Of a DNA stretch of 64,000 nt, positions 43,606-53,734 are shown in pieces. Position 1 is the first letter of the stretch, and the number at the start of each line of letters is the position of its first letter. This DNA comes from Saprospiraceae bacterium (GTDB lineage Bacteria; Bacteroidota; Bacteroidia; Chitinophagales; Saprospiraceae): NCBI GenBank assembly GCA_020630435.1, contig JAHDBJ010000027.1, positions 1 to 64,000 on the forward strand, written 5' to 3'. The position numbers and the translations under genes were made by a program. The notes under the pieces were generated by a model, which saw only the letters and a list, made by a program, of their open reading frames with translations, had not been told where the DNA came from and did no database searches.

Positions 43606-44618
43606 AGTCCTGCCTTTGCAGAAATCTCCAACATCCTGTCAATCGGTTTTACGGCTTCTTTAATAATATGTTCAGGAAGCGTGATTTCTGGTTGTTCATA
43701 TTTCATGCAAAGGTATAATTTTTCCATGGTATTTAGCTTCATATGCGGACAATCATTACAAGCACAAGTATTATTTGGTGGTGCGGGTAAGAATGTTTTA
43801 TGAGGCGATTTTTTTTCCATTTGATGAAGTATACCCGCTTCCGTTGCTACGATAAATTCGGTTGCTTCATTTTCAATGGTATAACGCAATAAGCCACTCG
43901 TAGAACCAATGTAGTCTGCCATGTCAAGAATATGTGCCTCACATTCAGGATGAGCAATAAACTTTGCATTAGGATGCCGTTGTTGAAGTTTGACGATCTT
44001 TTCGTGAGAAAAAATTTCATGTACCATACAAGCACCATTCCAAAGTAACATATCCCTTCCTGTTTTTTTCTTCAAATATGCTCCTAAGTTTCTATCAGGC
44101 GCAAAAAGGATAGGTTTATCTTTAGGGATACTTTCTATAATATGGACAGCATTTGTAGAAGTACAAACAATATCTGTCATTGTTTTTAAGGCGGCTGTAC
44201 AGTTGATATAACTAACAACTACATGATCAGGATGTTTTTCTTTAAACTTCTTAAAAACAGGAGCAGGACAAGACTCTGCTAAGGAACATCCTGCTTTTAA
44301 ATCAGGTAATAATACTTTTTTGCTAGGAGATAAAATTTTGGCGGTCTCTGCCATAAAGTGAACTCCTGCAAAAACGATAATATCGGCATCAGTTTCGGCA
44401 GCTTGTTGAGATAAGCCTAGGCTGTCACCAGTATAATCGGCAATGTCTTGTATATCTCCTTCTTGGTAATAGTGTGCCAATATGATGGCATTTTTTTCCT
44501 TTTTTAATTTTTCAATTTCTTCAAAAAGGTCAAGGGTTGGATCAACTTCCAAGTCCAAAAAACCTCTTTTACTTAATTTACCTTGTGCTTCTAGCAGTTC
44601 TGCTGACATTCTATTCAT
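43602..44618 (-). CDS. nadA: Quinolinate synthase A
   Basis: NadA condenses iminoaspartate and dihydroxyacetone phosphate to quinolinate for NAD synthesis, using a [4Fe-4S] cluster. The 338-residue enzyme shows [44 protein letters not shown], and the three cluster cysteines in [22 protein letters not shown] and [12 protein letters not shown]. nadB and nadC are not in the window. It overlaps aroA by 4 bases. Confidence 0.96.
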   Translation of the reverse strand: MNRMSAELLEAQGKLSKRGFLDLEVDPTLDLFEEIEKLKKEKNAIILAHYYQEGDIQDIADYTGDSLGLSQQAAETDADIIVFAGVHFMAETAKILSPSKKVLLPDLKAGCSLAESCPAPVFKKFKEKHPDHVVVSYINCTAALKTMTDIVCTSTNAVHIIESIPKDKPILFAPDRNLGAYLKKKTGRDMLLWNGACMVHEIFSHEKIVKLQQRHPNAKFIAHPECEAHILDMADYIGSTSGLLRYTIENEATEFIVATEAGILHQMEKKSPHKTFLPAPPNNTCACNDCPHMKLNTMEKLYLCMKYEQPEITLPEHIIKEAVKPIDRMLEISAKAGL

Positions 44619-44740
44619 TTTTTATTAGAAATTTATAAACAAGTCCTAATTTACAATATTAACATATAATAATCAACTTAGTTTTATTTAAAAACTAAGT
44701 TTTATGAAAATATTAATAAAATATTTAAAACCAATTTAAC

Positions 44741-45796
44741 ATGAAGATAATTATTACAATATTAGTTATCGTTTTATATTTTCTATCAGCTTGTTCACAA
44801 ACGAACAACTCAGAACAGATAGAAGCCAATCAACCTTTGCAAACTGTAGAAGAAAATGAAAAGCTAGTTGATCTTTCTCAGCATGGCTTTAATTTTTCAT
44901 TGACTTGTATTCTTCCCAACAATATTGAAGTTAATAAAAAGTATGATGAATATTCTATCGATCTTAGTCCTAGAGTATCCATAGAGACGATTACTTATCA
45001 TCCAATAAATTATTATAATTTAAACACTAAAACGAACGAGGTTCGAACAGTAAAACAACTTATTGAAGAAGCTAAAGTGATAGAAAACCGTTCGGAATTA
45101 TGGAAAGAATACATTATGGAAAAAGAGGAAGAGGATGGATTTGTGGCTTACAAAAAACATTTATCTGGAAAGAAGATCTATTGGTTTAATTACTTTCTAG
45201 AAAGTGATGAAAATATTTATGAAATCGTTTGTGCTCCAATTATTCCTTATACAAAAGAAGAATATGATTTAGTTTATAAAACAATTAAATCGTTCAGAGT
45301 TATTCCAACTTGTTATGCTCTTCCTAAAAAAATAGCTTCTACAGATTCACTCCTTGATCTTAGAGATTTGGGATATGCTTTGCAATTAGCTTTACCTAAA
45401 AACACCCAAGTTGAGGCAACAAAAATGGCTCAAAGAGCATCTTTCAATACCCCTATAAATGGCAATATTGAATATACACACTATGAGTTTTATCATGATG
45501 TAAACAATAAAATCATTGAGCAAAAGAAAGCGATTCAAGAGAAAGAAGGTTTTATAAAGTTTATCCATAATGACAAAGAAGGGTACTTAGCAGCATTTGA
45601 TCCTACAATAAATAATGATCACCCTTACGAAATGTGGCACATTCATCGCTCAAATGCTGGCGCACACGAGTTTAAAGTCTATTTCCCTAGATTTGAAAAA
45701 AATAAAAAATTAGCACGACCTTCTCTGAAAATAGCAGAGGCTACGTATAATTATATTCGGAATGCAGTAGCTGGAAAAAGGTGTAGTATGGAATAG
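44741..45796 (+). CDS. Lipoprotein with two tandem copies of an unknown domain
   Basis: This 351-residue lipoprotein (LYFLSAC, Cys18) has an internal duplication. Unit 1 begins LVDLSQHGFNFSLTCILPNNIEV (about residues 45-67) and ends near YDLVYKTIKSFRVIP (about 185). Unit 2 begins LLDLRDLGYALQLALPKNTQV (about 205-225) and ends near ATYNYIRNAV. Each unit is about 145 residues. I do not recognise the domain. It is probably periplasmic or outer-membrane. It stands alone, divergent from nadA, and converges on xdhB with a 20-base gap. Confidence 0.75.
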   Translation: MKIIITILVIVLYFLSACSQTNNSEQIEANQPLQTVEENEKLVDLSQHGFNFSLTCILPNNIEVNKKYDEYSIDLSPRVSIETITYHPINYYNLNTKTNEVRTVKQLIEEAKVIENRSELWKEYIMEKEEEDGFVAYKKHLSGKKIYWFNYFLESDENIYEIVCAPIIPYTKEEYDLVYKTIKSFRVIPTCYALPKKIASTDSLLDLRDLGYALQLALPKNTQVEATKMAQRASFNTPINGNIEYTHYEFYHDVNNKIIEQKKAIQEKEGFIKFIHNDKEGYLAAFDPTINNDHPYEMWHIHRSNAGAHEFKVYFPRFEKNKKLARPSLKIAEATYNYIRNAVAGKRCSME

Positions 45797-45816
45797 ATAA
45801 ATTTTTTATTGATGCT

Positions 45817-48114
45817 TTAAACCGTTTTATTATCATAAAGACCCATTAAAACCTTTTCAGGTGTAATTGGAGCCGAGAAGGCCATTTGAGTATTCGGATT
45901 AAATGCCTTAACAGCATTTCGAACTGCAAAGTATGCCCCTATACCATACATCAAAGGAGGTTCTCCCACCGCTTTTGATTTAAAAATAGCTAGGTTGCTA
46001 TTATCGGTATTTAAAAAATGAACATCAATTTCCTTAGGAACAGCATAAATATCTGGAATTTTATAGGTTGATAGAGCATTCGATAAAAGTCTGCCTTCTT
46101 CATTATATAATAATTCTTCCATTGTCATCCAACCAATTCCTTGGACAAGCCCACCTTCCGTTTGTCCTAAGTCAATGATACGATTCATACTCGTTCCGAA
46201 GTCATGCACTATTTTTACACAATCAAAATCGTATCGCCCTCTTATACAGTCTACTGTAGCGACGGTGATGGCTGTACCATAAACATGATAGGCAAAAGGA
46301 TGTCCTTTTTCTTTTGTTTTATCAAAATGGATTTTAGGTGTTGCATAATGGCCTTTAGCACTTAAATTTTCTCGGCGCATAAAGGTTTTGTGTACGAGTT
46401 GCACCCATGTAATATCCGTTGCTTTACCATTAACAAAAACAATCTCATCCTTCAAAATAATATCTTCAGGTTGTACACCTAGCATATCGGCTGCTATGCG
46501 TTGTAGACGAGCTAAAATTTGATTACAAGCATCTTTAACAGCTTTCCCATTTAAGTCTGCGGTAGCACTTGCCGCTGAAGGAGAAGTATTGGCAACTCGA
46601 GTCGTATTGGTTGTTTCTATTTTGACCCTTTCAGGATTAACGCCTAACATGAACGCTGCAACTTGGAGCATCTTAGTATTGACACCCTGTCCCATTTCTA
46701 CAGCTCCTGTACTGACACCCACACTACCATCACTATAGACATGAACCAATGCTCTTGCATTGTTCATCTGTGTATTGGTAAACGAGATACCAAAACAAAT
46801 CGGCATCAAGGCAAGTCCCTTTTTTAAATGTACATTTTTATGATTAAAGTCTTCTATTTCCGCTTGGATATTTGCTAAGTCGTATCTTGAAATAGCATCG
46901 TCCCAACAACTAACAGCCTCACAATTTGCTACAATTTGACCATAAGGAAATTCTGAACCTTCTTGGAGCAAATTTTTTCGTTGAATATCTATCGTAGAAA
47001 CGCCAATTTCGCTAGCAGCCCGATCAATTGCAACTTCAATAACATACATTCCTTGTGGTCCTCCAAATCCTCTGAATGCCGTATTCGGTGGAGTATTGGT
47101 TCGACAACTATAGGCTGTTGCTAAGACATTAGGAATAAAGTAAGAATTAGTACAATGGAATAAGGTACGCTCCAAAATTGCAGGCGATAAATCGGCTGAT
47201 GCTCCAGCATCTTGATAATATTGAGCTTCAAAGGCGATAATTTTTAAATTTTCATCTAGACCAATTTTATAATCAGAGCTATAAGGATGGCGTTTGCCCG
47301 TCATCTTTAAGTCTTCCAAACGATGTAAAATATACTTTACGGGTCTACCTGTACAATATACTCCAAAAGCAGTTAATGCCGCCCAAAGGGTTGCTTGATC
47401 TTCTTTCCCACCAAATCCACCACCCAGTCGAGTAACATCGATTTCGATTTTATGCATTGGTATACCCAACATTCTAGCCGTCATCCGTTGTACTGCCGTT
47501 GGTCCTTGTGTAGAAGAGATGATGCGAATATTTCCGTTTTCTTGGGGTTGGGCATAAGCCCCTTGAGTTTCTAAGTAAAGGTGTTCTTGTCCTCCTGATT
47601 CAGCTTTCCCTTCAAAGATATATTTGCATTTTTCAAAGGCTGTTTTGGTATCCCCTAGTGTAAAGGTCCTGACTGCTCCAATAATATCACCATTGGCATG
47701 AGCTTCACGAGGGTTAGTAATTATAGGAAGCGGATCTATATCAACTTGAATATGGTGGACTGCTGCTTGAGCTGTTTTTTCATCTTCTGCTAAAACCAAG
47801 GCAATAGGTTGTCCTTGAAAATGGACATGATGTTCGGCAAGTAGGGGTTCATCTGGAATAATCCCTCCAATTTGATTCTCTCCAGGAACATCTTTATAAG
47901 TCAAAACACTGTGTACACCCTCTATTTCAGTTGCTTTGGAAGTATCTAAATTTTTAATGACTCCATGGGCTATGGGAGAACCAAAAACACAGGCATAAAG
48001 TGTGCCTCTTACTGTTGGTACATCATCAACATAAATAGATTTACCTTGAACATGATTATTAGAATCGATATTCTTCATTGAATGCTTGGACTGAGGTGTT
48101 TTATTTGTCGTCAT
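45817..48114 (-). CDS. xdhB: Xanthine dehydrogenase molybdopterin-binding subunit
   Basis: This large catalytic subunit oxidises hypoxanthine and xanthine. The frame is open from 48183, but homology starts near HVQGKSIYVDDVPTVRGTLYACVF, so the Met at 48114 (MTTNKTPQ) or a later one is more likely. Conserved blocks: GGQEHLYLETQGA, RLGGGFGGKEDQATLWAALTAF, NTPPNTAFRGFGGPQGMYVIE, GAVEMGQGVNTKMLQVAA, TSPSAASATADLNGKAV, and the catalytic glutamate in KAVGEPPLMYGIGAYFAVRNA. The FAD/2Fe-2S subunit XdhA, normally adjacent, is absent from both flanks. Confidence 0.92.
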   Translation of the reverse strand: MTTNKTPQSKHSMKNIDSNNHVQGKSIYVDDVPTVRGTLYACVFGSPIAHGVIKNLDTSKATEIEGVHSVLTYKDVPGENQIGGIIPDEPLLAEHHVHFQGQPIALVLAEDEKTAQAAVHHIQVDIDPLPIITNPREAHANGDIIGAVRTFTLGDTKTAFEKCKYIFEGKAESGGQEHLYLETQGAYAQPQENGNIRIISSTQGPTAVQRMTARMLGIPMHKIEIDVTRLGGGFGGKEDQATLWAALTAFGVYCTGRPVKYILHRLEDLKMTGKRHPYSSDYKIGLDENLKIIAFEAQYYQDAGASADLSPAILERTLFHCTNSYFIPNVLATAYSCRTNTPPNTAFRGFGGPQGMYVIEVAIDRAASEIGVSTIDIQRKNLLQEGSEFPYGQIVANCEAVSCWDDAISRYDLANIQAEIEDFNHKNVHLKKGLALMPICFGISFTNTQMNNARALVHVYSDGSVGVSTGAVEMGQGVNTKMLQVAAFMLGVNPERVKIETTNTTRVANTSPSAASATADLNGKAVKDACNQILARLQRIAADMLGVQPEDIILKDEIVFVNGKATDITWVQLVHKTFMRRENLSAKGHYATPKIHFDKTKEKGHPFAYHVYGTAITVATVDCIRGRYDFDCVKIVHDFGTSMNRIIDLGQTEGGLVQGIGWMTMEELLYNEEGRLLSNALSTYKIPDIYAVPKEIDVHFLNTDNSNLAIFKSKAVGEPPLMYGIGAYFAVRNAVKAFNPNTQMAFSAPITPEKVLMGLYDNKTV

Positions 48115-48418
48115 ATGAAATAGTTGAGAAACACTATATGAATAGGGTAATTGAATCAAAGATTTTGCACATTGTCTTTTCAAACAAATAGAAATAGCTT
48201 TCTAAGGTAGGATTTTTTAGTGAAAAAAGCTTCTATATTTTATCAAATATAAAAATTAAATACTTTGGTTTAATCTCTTTTAAGATTTGTTTTTTTTTGT
48301 TTTAATCATATTTAAATGTTTCACAGTATTATGAAAGAGTTTGATTTAGCTTTGTTTTTTAAAACATTTTATTTAAATTGTGTTTGATTTATTAATTTTT
48401 TGTTTTAAAAATATAGAA
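48115..48418. other. Divergent intergenic stretch between xdhB and VOC gene
   Basis: About 300 very AT-rich bases with no recognisable gene. It should carry divergent promoters. No TAnnTTTG with a matched TTTG is seen. No trace of an xdhA frame is present. Confidence 0.45.
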
Positions 48419-48814
48419 ATGGAAATAACTCAAAATGTTGTAGGATGGTTTGAAATTCCTGTTAAAGATATGGAACGAGCCATGAAATTTTATGAAACCG
48501 TACTGAATGTGAAATTGGATAGGCATCAAATGGGACCATTTGATATGGCATGGTTTCCTTTCCCTAAAAAGGAAGCTGCATCAGGAGCAGCAGGAAGTCT
48601 AGTTTACCATGAAGAATTATATGAAACAAGTGCCGCAGGGGTACTGGTCTATTTTTCTTCGCTTAGCGGGGATTTGGATAATGAATTAAGTAGAGTAGAA
48701 GCCGCAGGAGGGAAAATTCTTTCTCCTAAAACCTTAATTACAGAAGATATTGGTTATATGGGTATGATATTGGATACAGAAGGGAATAGGGTAGCTTTTC
48801 ATTCTAAAAAATGA
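48419..48814 (+). CDS. VOC/glyoxalase-family protein
   Basis: I start at the ATG at 48419 (MEITQNVVGWFEIPVKDMERAMKFYETVLNVKL; 131 residues) because upstream codons are not family-like. The beta-alpha-beta-beta-beta repeats of the VOC fold are visible, with a second half GVLVYFSSLSGDLDNELSRVEAAGG...EDIGYMGMILDTEGNRVAFHSKK. Members are lyases, dioxygenases or resistance proteins; the substrate is not predictable. Confidence 0.9.
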   Translation: MEITQNVVGWFEIPVKDMERAMKFYETVLNVKLDRHQMGPFDMAWFPFPKKEAASGAAGSLVYHEELYETSAAGVLVYFSSLSGDLDNELSRVEAAGGKILSPKTLITEDIGYMGMILDTEGNRVAFHSKK

Positions 48815-48922
48815 TCAGAAATATGTTCGATTTTATTAAAAAGGTCTACGAGTCTTTTTTACAAACTTGAACAACTACCGTGATTTTTTTAACTTTACAT
48901 CTTTTTCACTTTGATTTAATTC

Positions 48923-50788
48923 ATGGCAAATATAACTTATACTGAAGATAATATCCGTTCATTAGATTGGAAGGAGCATATTAGAATGCGCCCTGGAATG
49001 TATATTGGTAAACTGGGGAATGGTTCAGCACCAGATGATGGGATTTATATTTTGATAAAGGAGGTACTAGATAATTCTATTGATGAGTATGTAATGGGGC
49101 ATGGAAAGCAAATAGATATTTCTATAGAAGATGGAACAATAATAGTAAGGGATTATGGTCGAGGTATACCTTTAGGGAAAGTTGTAGATTGTGTTTCAAA
49201 AATCAATACTGGAGGAAAGTATGATTCTAAAGCCTTTAAAAAATCTGTAGGATTGAATGGGGTTGGAACAAAAGCCGTCAATGCCCTTTCTTCTTATTTT
49301 AAGGTACAGTCTGTCCGTGATGGTAAAACAAAATTAGCAGAATTTTCTCTAGGAGAAATTACAACAGATGCTAAAGTCAAGAAATCTGATTTAGCCAATG
49401 GCACAATCATTCAGTTTAAACCAGATAATAGTATTTTTAAAAATTATAGATTTATAAATGACTATATTGAAAACCAACTTTGGAATTATGCTTATCTGAA
49501 TGCAGGATTGAAAATTAATTTCAATGGAAAGATACTTCAATCCAAAAATGGTCTATTAGATTTATTATCTAGAAAAACAAGCACAGAAGAGTTGAAGTAT
49601 CCCATTATCCATTTAGTTGGTGATGATATAGAATTAGCGATGACCCATGGGCAACAATATGGGGAACACTATTATTCTTTTGTAAATGGACAAAATACAA
49701 CTCAAGGTGGTACACATTTGAATGCTTTCAAAGAAGCAGTAGTGAAAGTATTGAGGGATCATTTTAAAAAGAACTATGATCCTAAAGATATACGAACATC
49801 CATCATTGCGGCGATAAGTGTAAGAGTCGAAGAACCTGTATTTGAATCGCAAACTAAAACCAAGTTGGGTTCTACAGATGTTGGTCCGAAAGGGCCTACT
49901 GTACGCACGTTTGTAAATGATTTTTTAAAGAAAAAACTAGATAACTTTTTATATAAAAATAAGGAAGTTGCGGAAGCGATAGAGAAAAAAATAAAACAAT
50001 CGGAGCGAGAACGTAAGGAGATTGCGGGCATTAAAAAAATTGCAAGGGATAAGGCAAAGAAAGCTAATTTACACAATAAAAAACTTCGAGATTGTAGGGT
50101 GCATTTGAATAATAAAAGGGGAGATGAAGAAGTAAAAAAAGAAACAACAATCTTCATTACAGAGGGAGATTCTGCTAGTGGTTCTATTACCAAAGCACGT
50201 GATGTACAAACACAAGCGGTTTTTAGTCTTCGTGGGAAGCCCCTAAATTGCTATGGTTTAACAAAGAAAATTGTTTATCAGAACGAGGAGCTTAATTTAT
50301 TGCAGCATGCGCTGAATATTGAAGATGGTTTAGAGGATTTGAGGTACAATAAAGTCGTTATAGCTACAGATGCAGACGTTGATGGTATGCATATTCGCTT
50401 ATTATTATTGACTTTTTTCTTACAGTTTTTTCCAGATTTAATAAGAATGGGCCACTTGTATATTTTAGATACGCCATTATTTAGAGTCAGAGATAAAAAT
50501 AAAACATTTTATTGTTATTCTGAACAAGAAAAACAAGAAGCGATAGGTAAATTAAGAGGCAAACCAGAGATTACACGCTTTAAAGGATTAGGAGAAATTT
50601 CGCCTGATGAATTTGGAGATTTTATTGGTGAAAATATGCGACTTGACCCAGTTATTTTACAAGAGGATACCAAAATTGAAGATGTTCTTTCTTATTATAT
50701 GGGTAAAAATACACCAGCTAGGCAAGAGTTTATTATCGACAATTTAAGAGTTGAAATTGATGATGCTGTAGAACAAATAGTGAATTAG
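48923..50788 (+). CDS. parE: DNA topoisomerase IV subunit B (ParE type)
   Basis: This ATPase subunit drives decatenation. The 621-residue length and [38 protein letters not shown] fit the Bacteroidota ParE type rather than GyrB. GHKL motifs: Asn51 in [29 protein letters not shown]. The Toprim domain has [11 protein letters not shown] (about residue 414) and [15 protein letters not shown] (about 484). parC, which usually follows parE in this phylum, is not present downstream; the next gene is a serine hydrolase after about 260 bases with a weak GGTTTT...AAAACC hairpin (50915-50940). Confidence 0.92.
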   Translation: MANITYTEDNIRSLDWKEHIRMRPGMYIGKLGNGSAPDDGIYILIKEVLDNSIDEYVMGHGKQIDISIEDGTIIVRDYGRGIPLGKVVDCVSKINTGGKYDSKAFKKSVGLNGVGTKAVNALSSYFKVQSVRDGKTKLAEFSLGEITTDAKVKKSDLANGTIIQFKPDNSIFKNYRFINDYIENQLWNYAYLNAGLKINFNGKILQSKNGLLDLLSRKTSTEELKYPIIHLVGDDIELAMTHGQQYGEHYYSFVNGQNTTQGGTHLNAFKEAVVKVLRDHFKKNYDPKDIRTSIIAAISVRVEEPVFESQTKTKLGSTDVGPKGPTVRTFVNDFLKKKLDNFLYKNKEVAEAIEKKIKQSERERKEIAGIKKIARDKAKKANLHNKKLRDCRVHLNNKRGDEEVKKETTIFITEGDSASGSITKARDVQTQAVFSLRGKPLNCYGLTKKIVYQNEELNLLQHALNIEDGLEDLRYNKVVIATDADVDGMHIRLLLLTFFLQFFPDLIRMGHLYILDTPLFRVRDKNKTFYCYSEQEKQEAIGKLRGKPEITRFKGLGEISPDEFGDFIGENMRLDPVILQEDTKIEDVLSYYMGKNTPARQEFIIDNLRVEIDDAVEQIVN

Positions 50789-51049
50789 GAGAGTGTATTA
50801 TTTTTTTCAGTTTAAAAGAAGAACCTAGGAAATACTGGAGCGTGATTTAAGAAATTTTACCTTTTGCCTATTCCTGAAAAGATATTTTCATACTGTTCGA
50901 GGTAGCAAAATTGTGGTTTTAGAATTTTTATAAGAAAACCTTTTAAATAGCGTCTTTTTATTAGGAAAAAATATTTTAAAACGATATTTTTACTAGACAA
51001 TTAATTAACTGTCAAGAGGTATCTTCCTACGATTTCGTCAATACTCATA

Positions 51050-52189
51050 ATGAAAAAAATTTGCTACGGTTCTTTTCTGCTCTTTTTTTTAACGAGTTGC
51101 CAAACTAGTAAGGAGATTATACCTTTACCTAAAATAGTGCTTCAGGAGACACCTAGTGAGCTAGAGTTATTGGTTGATGAAATAAGAGAAACCTATAAAA
51201 TACCATGTTTAGCGGCTGCAATAATTAGAAGTGATAGTATTGAGGAAATAACAGTATCAGGGTATAGGAATATATTGACAAAAGAAAAAGCAAAAGAAGT
51301 AGATAAGTTTCATTTAGGATCAAATACTAAAGCATTTACATCTATCTTAGCCGCTTTGTTGATAAAACAAAACAAACTGAGGTGGTCAACAAAGTTATTG
51401 GATATTTTTCCAGAATTTAAATCCAATAGTAGAGCAGTATATCAATCTATTACTCTACAAGATTTGTTGAGTCATCAGGCTAGAATTCAACCTTTTACAG
51501 ATGGGCTAGAATTTAAGATGTTGCCTAAGTTTGAAGGAAATCCTCAAGAACAAAGAAAGGCATTTTCATTTTGGTTGGTTCAGCAAAAACCAATGGAAAT
51601 AGATTCAACTTGTTCCTACACTTATTCTAATGCAGGGTATACAATAGCCGCAGCAATGCTAGAAAATGTAACAGGACAATCTTGGGAAGAATTAGTCAAA
51701 ATAAATATTTGTGTTCCATTAGGAATTAGTTGTAATTTTGGCTGGCCTGAAAATATAGAAGGTCATATACGACCTATAGAATGGGCTTATAATGAAGGAA
51801 GAGAATTGATACCTTTGCCTATAGATTTAGATTATAAATTAGATAGCTTAATCGTGCCTTCTGGCGATTTAACCTTGTCGCTTAAAGACTATGCACGATT
51901 TGTTCAAGAGCAATTAAAAGGATTTAGGGGACAGAGTGTTTTAGAGCTTAACTATGAGGACTATGAAAAACTGCATTTTGGGATCAATGATTATGCCTTA
52001 GGTTGGGGAAATAAAAAAGAAGAATATATTTCTTTCCATGATGGAAGTGCAGGTACGTTTTATTCTCATACCAGTATTCATAAAAATCATGATCTTGCTA
52101 TAACAATATTGGCAAATGCAGGTAATGCAGAAACTGTAAAAGGCGTTTATGTTCTAAAAGATGTTTTAAATGAAAGATTAGGTATTTAA
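51050..52189 (+). CDS. Serine hydrolase lipoprotein, beta-lactamase/class C PBP fold
   Basis: This 379-residue lipoprotein (FLTSC, Cys17) shows SxxK in HLGSNTKAFTSILAALLI (about residues 91-94), YSN in CSYTYSNAGYTIAAAMLEN (about 190), and HDGSAGTF (about 329) in place of KTG. Unlike the protein at 19395 it keeps the YxN asparagine. It is probably a periplasmic esterase or D-Ala peptidase-like enzyme; substrate unknown. Palindromic copy E starts 5 bases after its stop codon. Confidence 0.9.
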   Translation: MKKICYGSFLLFFLTSCQTSKEIIPLPKIVLQETPSELELLVDEIRETYKIPCLAAAIIRSDSIEEITVSGYRNILTKEKAKEVDKFHLGSNTKAFTSILAALLIKQNKLRWSTKLLDIFPEFKSNSRAVYQSITLQDLLSHQARIQPFTDGLEFKMLPKFEGNPQEQRKAFSFWLVQQKPMEIDSTCSYTYSNAGYTIAAAMLENVTGQSWEELVKINICVPLGISCNFGWPENIEGHIRPIEWAYNEGRELIPLPIDLDYKLDSLIVPSGDLTLSLKDYARFVQEQLKGFRGQSVLELNYEDYEKLHFGINDYALGWGNKKEEYISFHDGSAGTFYSHTSIHKNHDLAITILANAGNAETVKGVYVLKDVLNERLGI

Positions 52190-52193
52190 GTAT

Positions 52194-52356
52194 GAAGTGG
52201 TTTAATAATGAAGGTTTAGTTTAGTTATAAGTGCTTGTATATCAAGATGAAACTCCATTCTTTTTTCGTAGCCTTAGCTACGGTGAAAAGAATTAGCTGA
52301 AATATTGAGATACAATGGTTTATAAATAATTGAGCATTCTATTTTTAAACAGCTTC
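52194..52356. mobile_element. Palindromic MITE-like element, long class (copy E)
   Basis: 163 bp, same length and layout as copy D: opens GAAGTGGTTTAATAATGAAG, closes ATTTTTAAACAGCTTC, with the central hairpin CGTAGC CTTA GCTACG perfectly paired. Left and right halves are complementary along most of the length. Both flanks are TAT. Confidence 0.86.
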
Positions 52357-52457
52357 TATAAGTGTTTGAGCTTTTATGAGTACTTAGTTGAAAAAGTAAG
52401 TAAAGAAACTTATATTTAAGTTATTCCATAATCCTCTTAAAATGCTTTAGTTGAAGT

Positions 52458-53693
52458 ATGCGAAGCATTTGCATAATATTTTGTATCCTATTTTCTGCAT
52501 TGGCAACAAATGCCCAATTGTATGGTATAGAGATAGTAAGTGGTAAAAAAGAGGTAAAAGTCCCATTTGAAAATTATAATAATTACCTTGTTTTTTCTGT
52601 CTATCTCAATGAAACACTCCCACTAAAGTTTATATTAGATTCTGGGGCAAAGTCTTCTATTTTAATTCACAAAGAATATGTTGATTGGTTGAATATCCCC
52701 CTAGAAAGAGAATTGTACATCTATGGAGCAGATAGAACAACAAAACTAAAAACCTTTCTCGCTAGAAATATAAATCTAACTCTAGAAGGACTTAGGGCTA
52801 AGCGTCAGTCTATTTTAGTACTCGATCAAGATTATTTTTCTTTTGAAAAGTATCTAGGTATTCCCATTGATGGTATTTTAGGAATCGATTTTTTTAGACG
52901 GTTTATTGTAAAAATTGACTATGAGAAAAATTATATCATTTTTACAGAAAGAGAGCAATACAAGTTTGCCACTCAAAAGTTTGAAAAAATTCCTTTAGAA
53001 ATAGACGACGGCTATATGTACGTTAAAGTGCCTATCAAAACGTCAGAAGCGGATAGATTAGATACTAAATTATTACTCGACACAGGTTCAGGACTTCCAC
53101 TAATTGTTAGTGTAAATAGAAAAGACAGCTTGCTTATTCCTAAAGATGTAGAACTTGGTCAAGTAGCAAGAGGATTGGGTGGTTTTATAACAGGTTTTTC
53201 AGGGCGGATCGAAAATATGGATGTTGGCACTTTTCAATTTTCTAACTTTGTGGGCACCTTTCAACAATTTAAAGACTCCTTAGCAATTGAGGTGAGCTTA
53301 GATCCTAATTGGCGAGGAGGAATCTTAGGAAATGAAATCCTTTCTCGCTTTTCAATAATAGTGGATTATAATGACAGTGCAATCTATTTAAAGCCTAATA
53401 AAAAGTATAAGAAAAAATTTAAATATGACAAAAGTGGTTTATTTATTATTGCTACAGGAATCGGTTTAAGTACATATATTGTAGATTCAGTCGTGCGAGA
53501 TTCTCCTGCAGAAGAAGCTGGCATTCAAAAGGGAGATCTAATAAAAAAAATAAATGGTATCCCAATGCCTTTTTATTCTCTAAATGGTATTTTTAAAAAA
53601 TTAAAAGGAAAAACAGGAAAGAAAATAAAAATAACATTGCTCCGTCAAGGAGTCAAGCTAAAGAAAACGATTGTGCTGAGAGACTTATTATAG
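52458..53693 (+). CDS. Exported retropepsin-like aspartyl protease with C-terminal PDZ domain
   Basis: The 411-residue protein has a signal peptide (ALATNAQ, about residue 19) and two retroviral-type aspartyl protease units in one chain: LKFILDSGAKSSILI (DSG, about residue 62) followed by IDGILGIDFFRRF, and TKLLLDTGSGLPLIV (DTG, about 208) followed by RGGILGNEILSRFSIIVDY. A PDZ domain closes the protein (VVRDSPAEEAGIQKGDLIKKINGIP, about 345-400). Having both DSG and DTG in one chain suggests an intramolecular pseudo-dimer. It should be periplasmic. The epimerase gene begins 41 bases on. Confidence 0.9.
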   Translation: MRSICIIFCILFSALATNAQLYGIEIVSGKKEVKVPFENYNNYLVFSVYLNETLPLKFILDSGAKSSILIHKEYVDWLNIPLERELYIYGADRTTKLKTFLARNINLTLEGLRAKRQSILVLDQDYFSFEKYLGIPIDGILGIDFFRRFIVKIDYEKNYIIFTEREQYKFATQKFEKIPLEIDDGYMYVKVPIKTSEADRLDTKLLLDTGSGLPLIVSVNRKDSLLIPKDVELGQVARGLGGFITGFSGRIENMDVGTFQFSNFVGTFQQFKDSLAIEVSLDPNWRGGILGNEILSRFSIIVDYNDSAIYLKPNKKYKKKFKYDKSGLFIIATGIGLSTYIVDSVVRDSPAEEAGIQKGDLIKKINGIPMPFYSLNGIFKKLKGKTGKKIKITLLRQGVKLKKTIVLRDLL

Positions 53694-53734
53694 AAAATAA
53701 TAACACTAAATTTAACTAAATTAAAAAAGGAACA

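Noticed and set aside
49774..50193. 139-codon minus-strand open frame in parE
   Set aside because: Antisense shadow of the Toprim-proximal part of parE, low-complexity Ser/Phe-rich translation.
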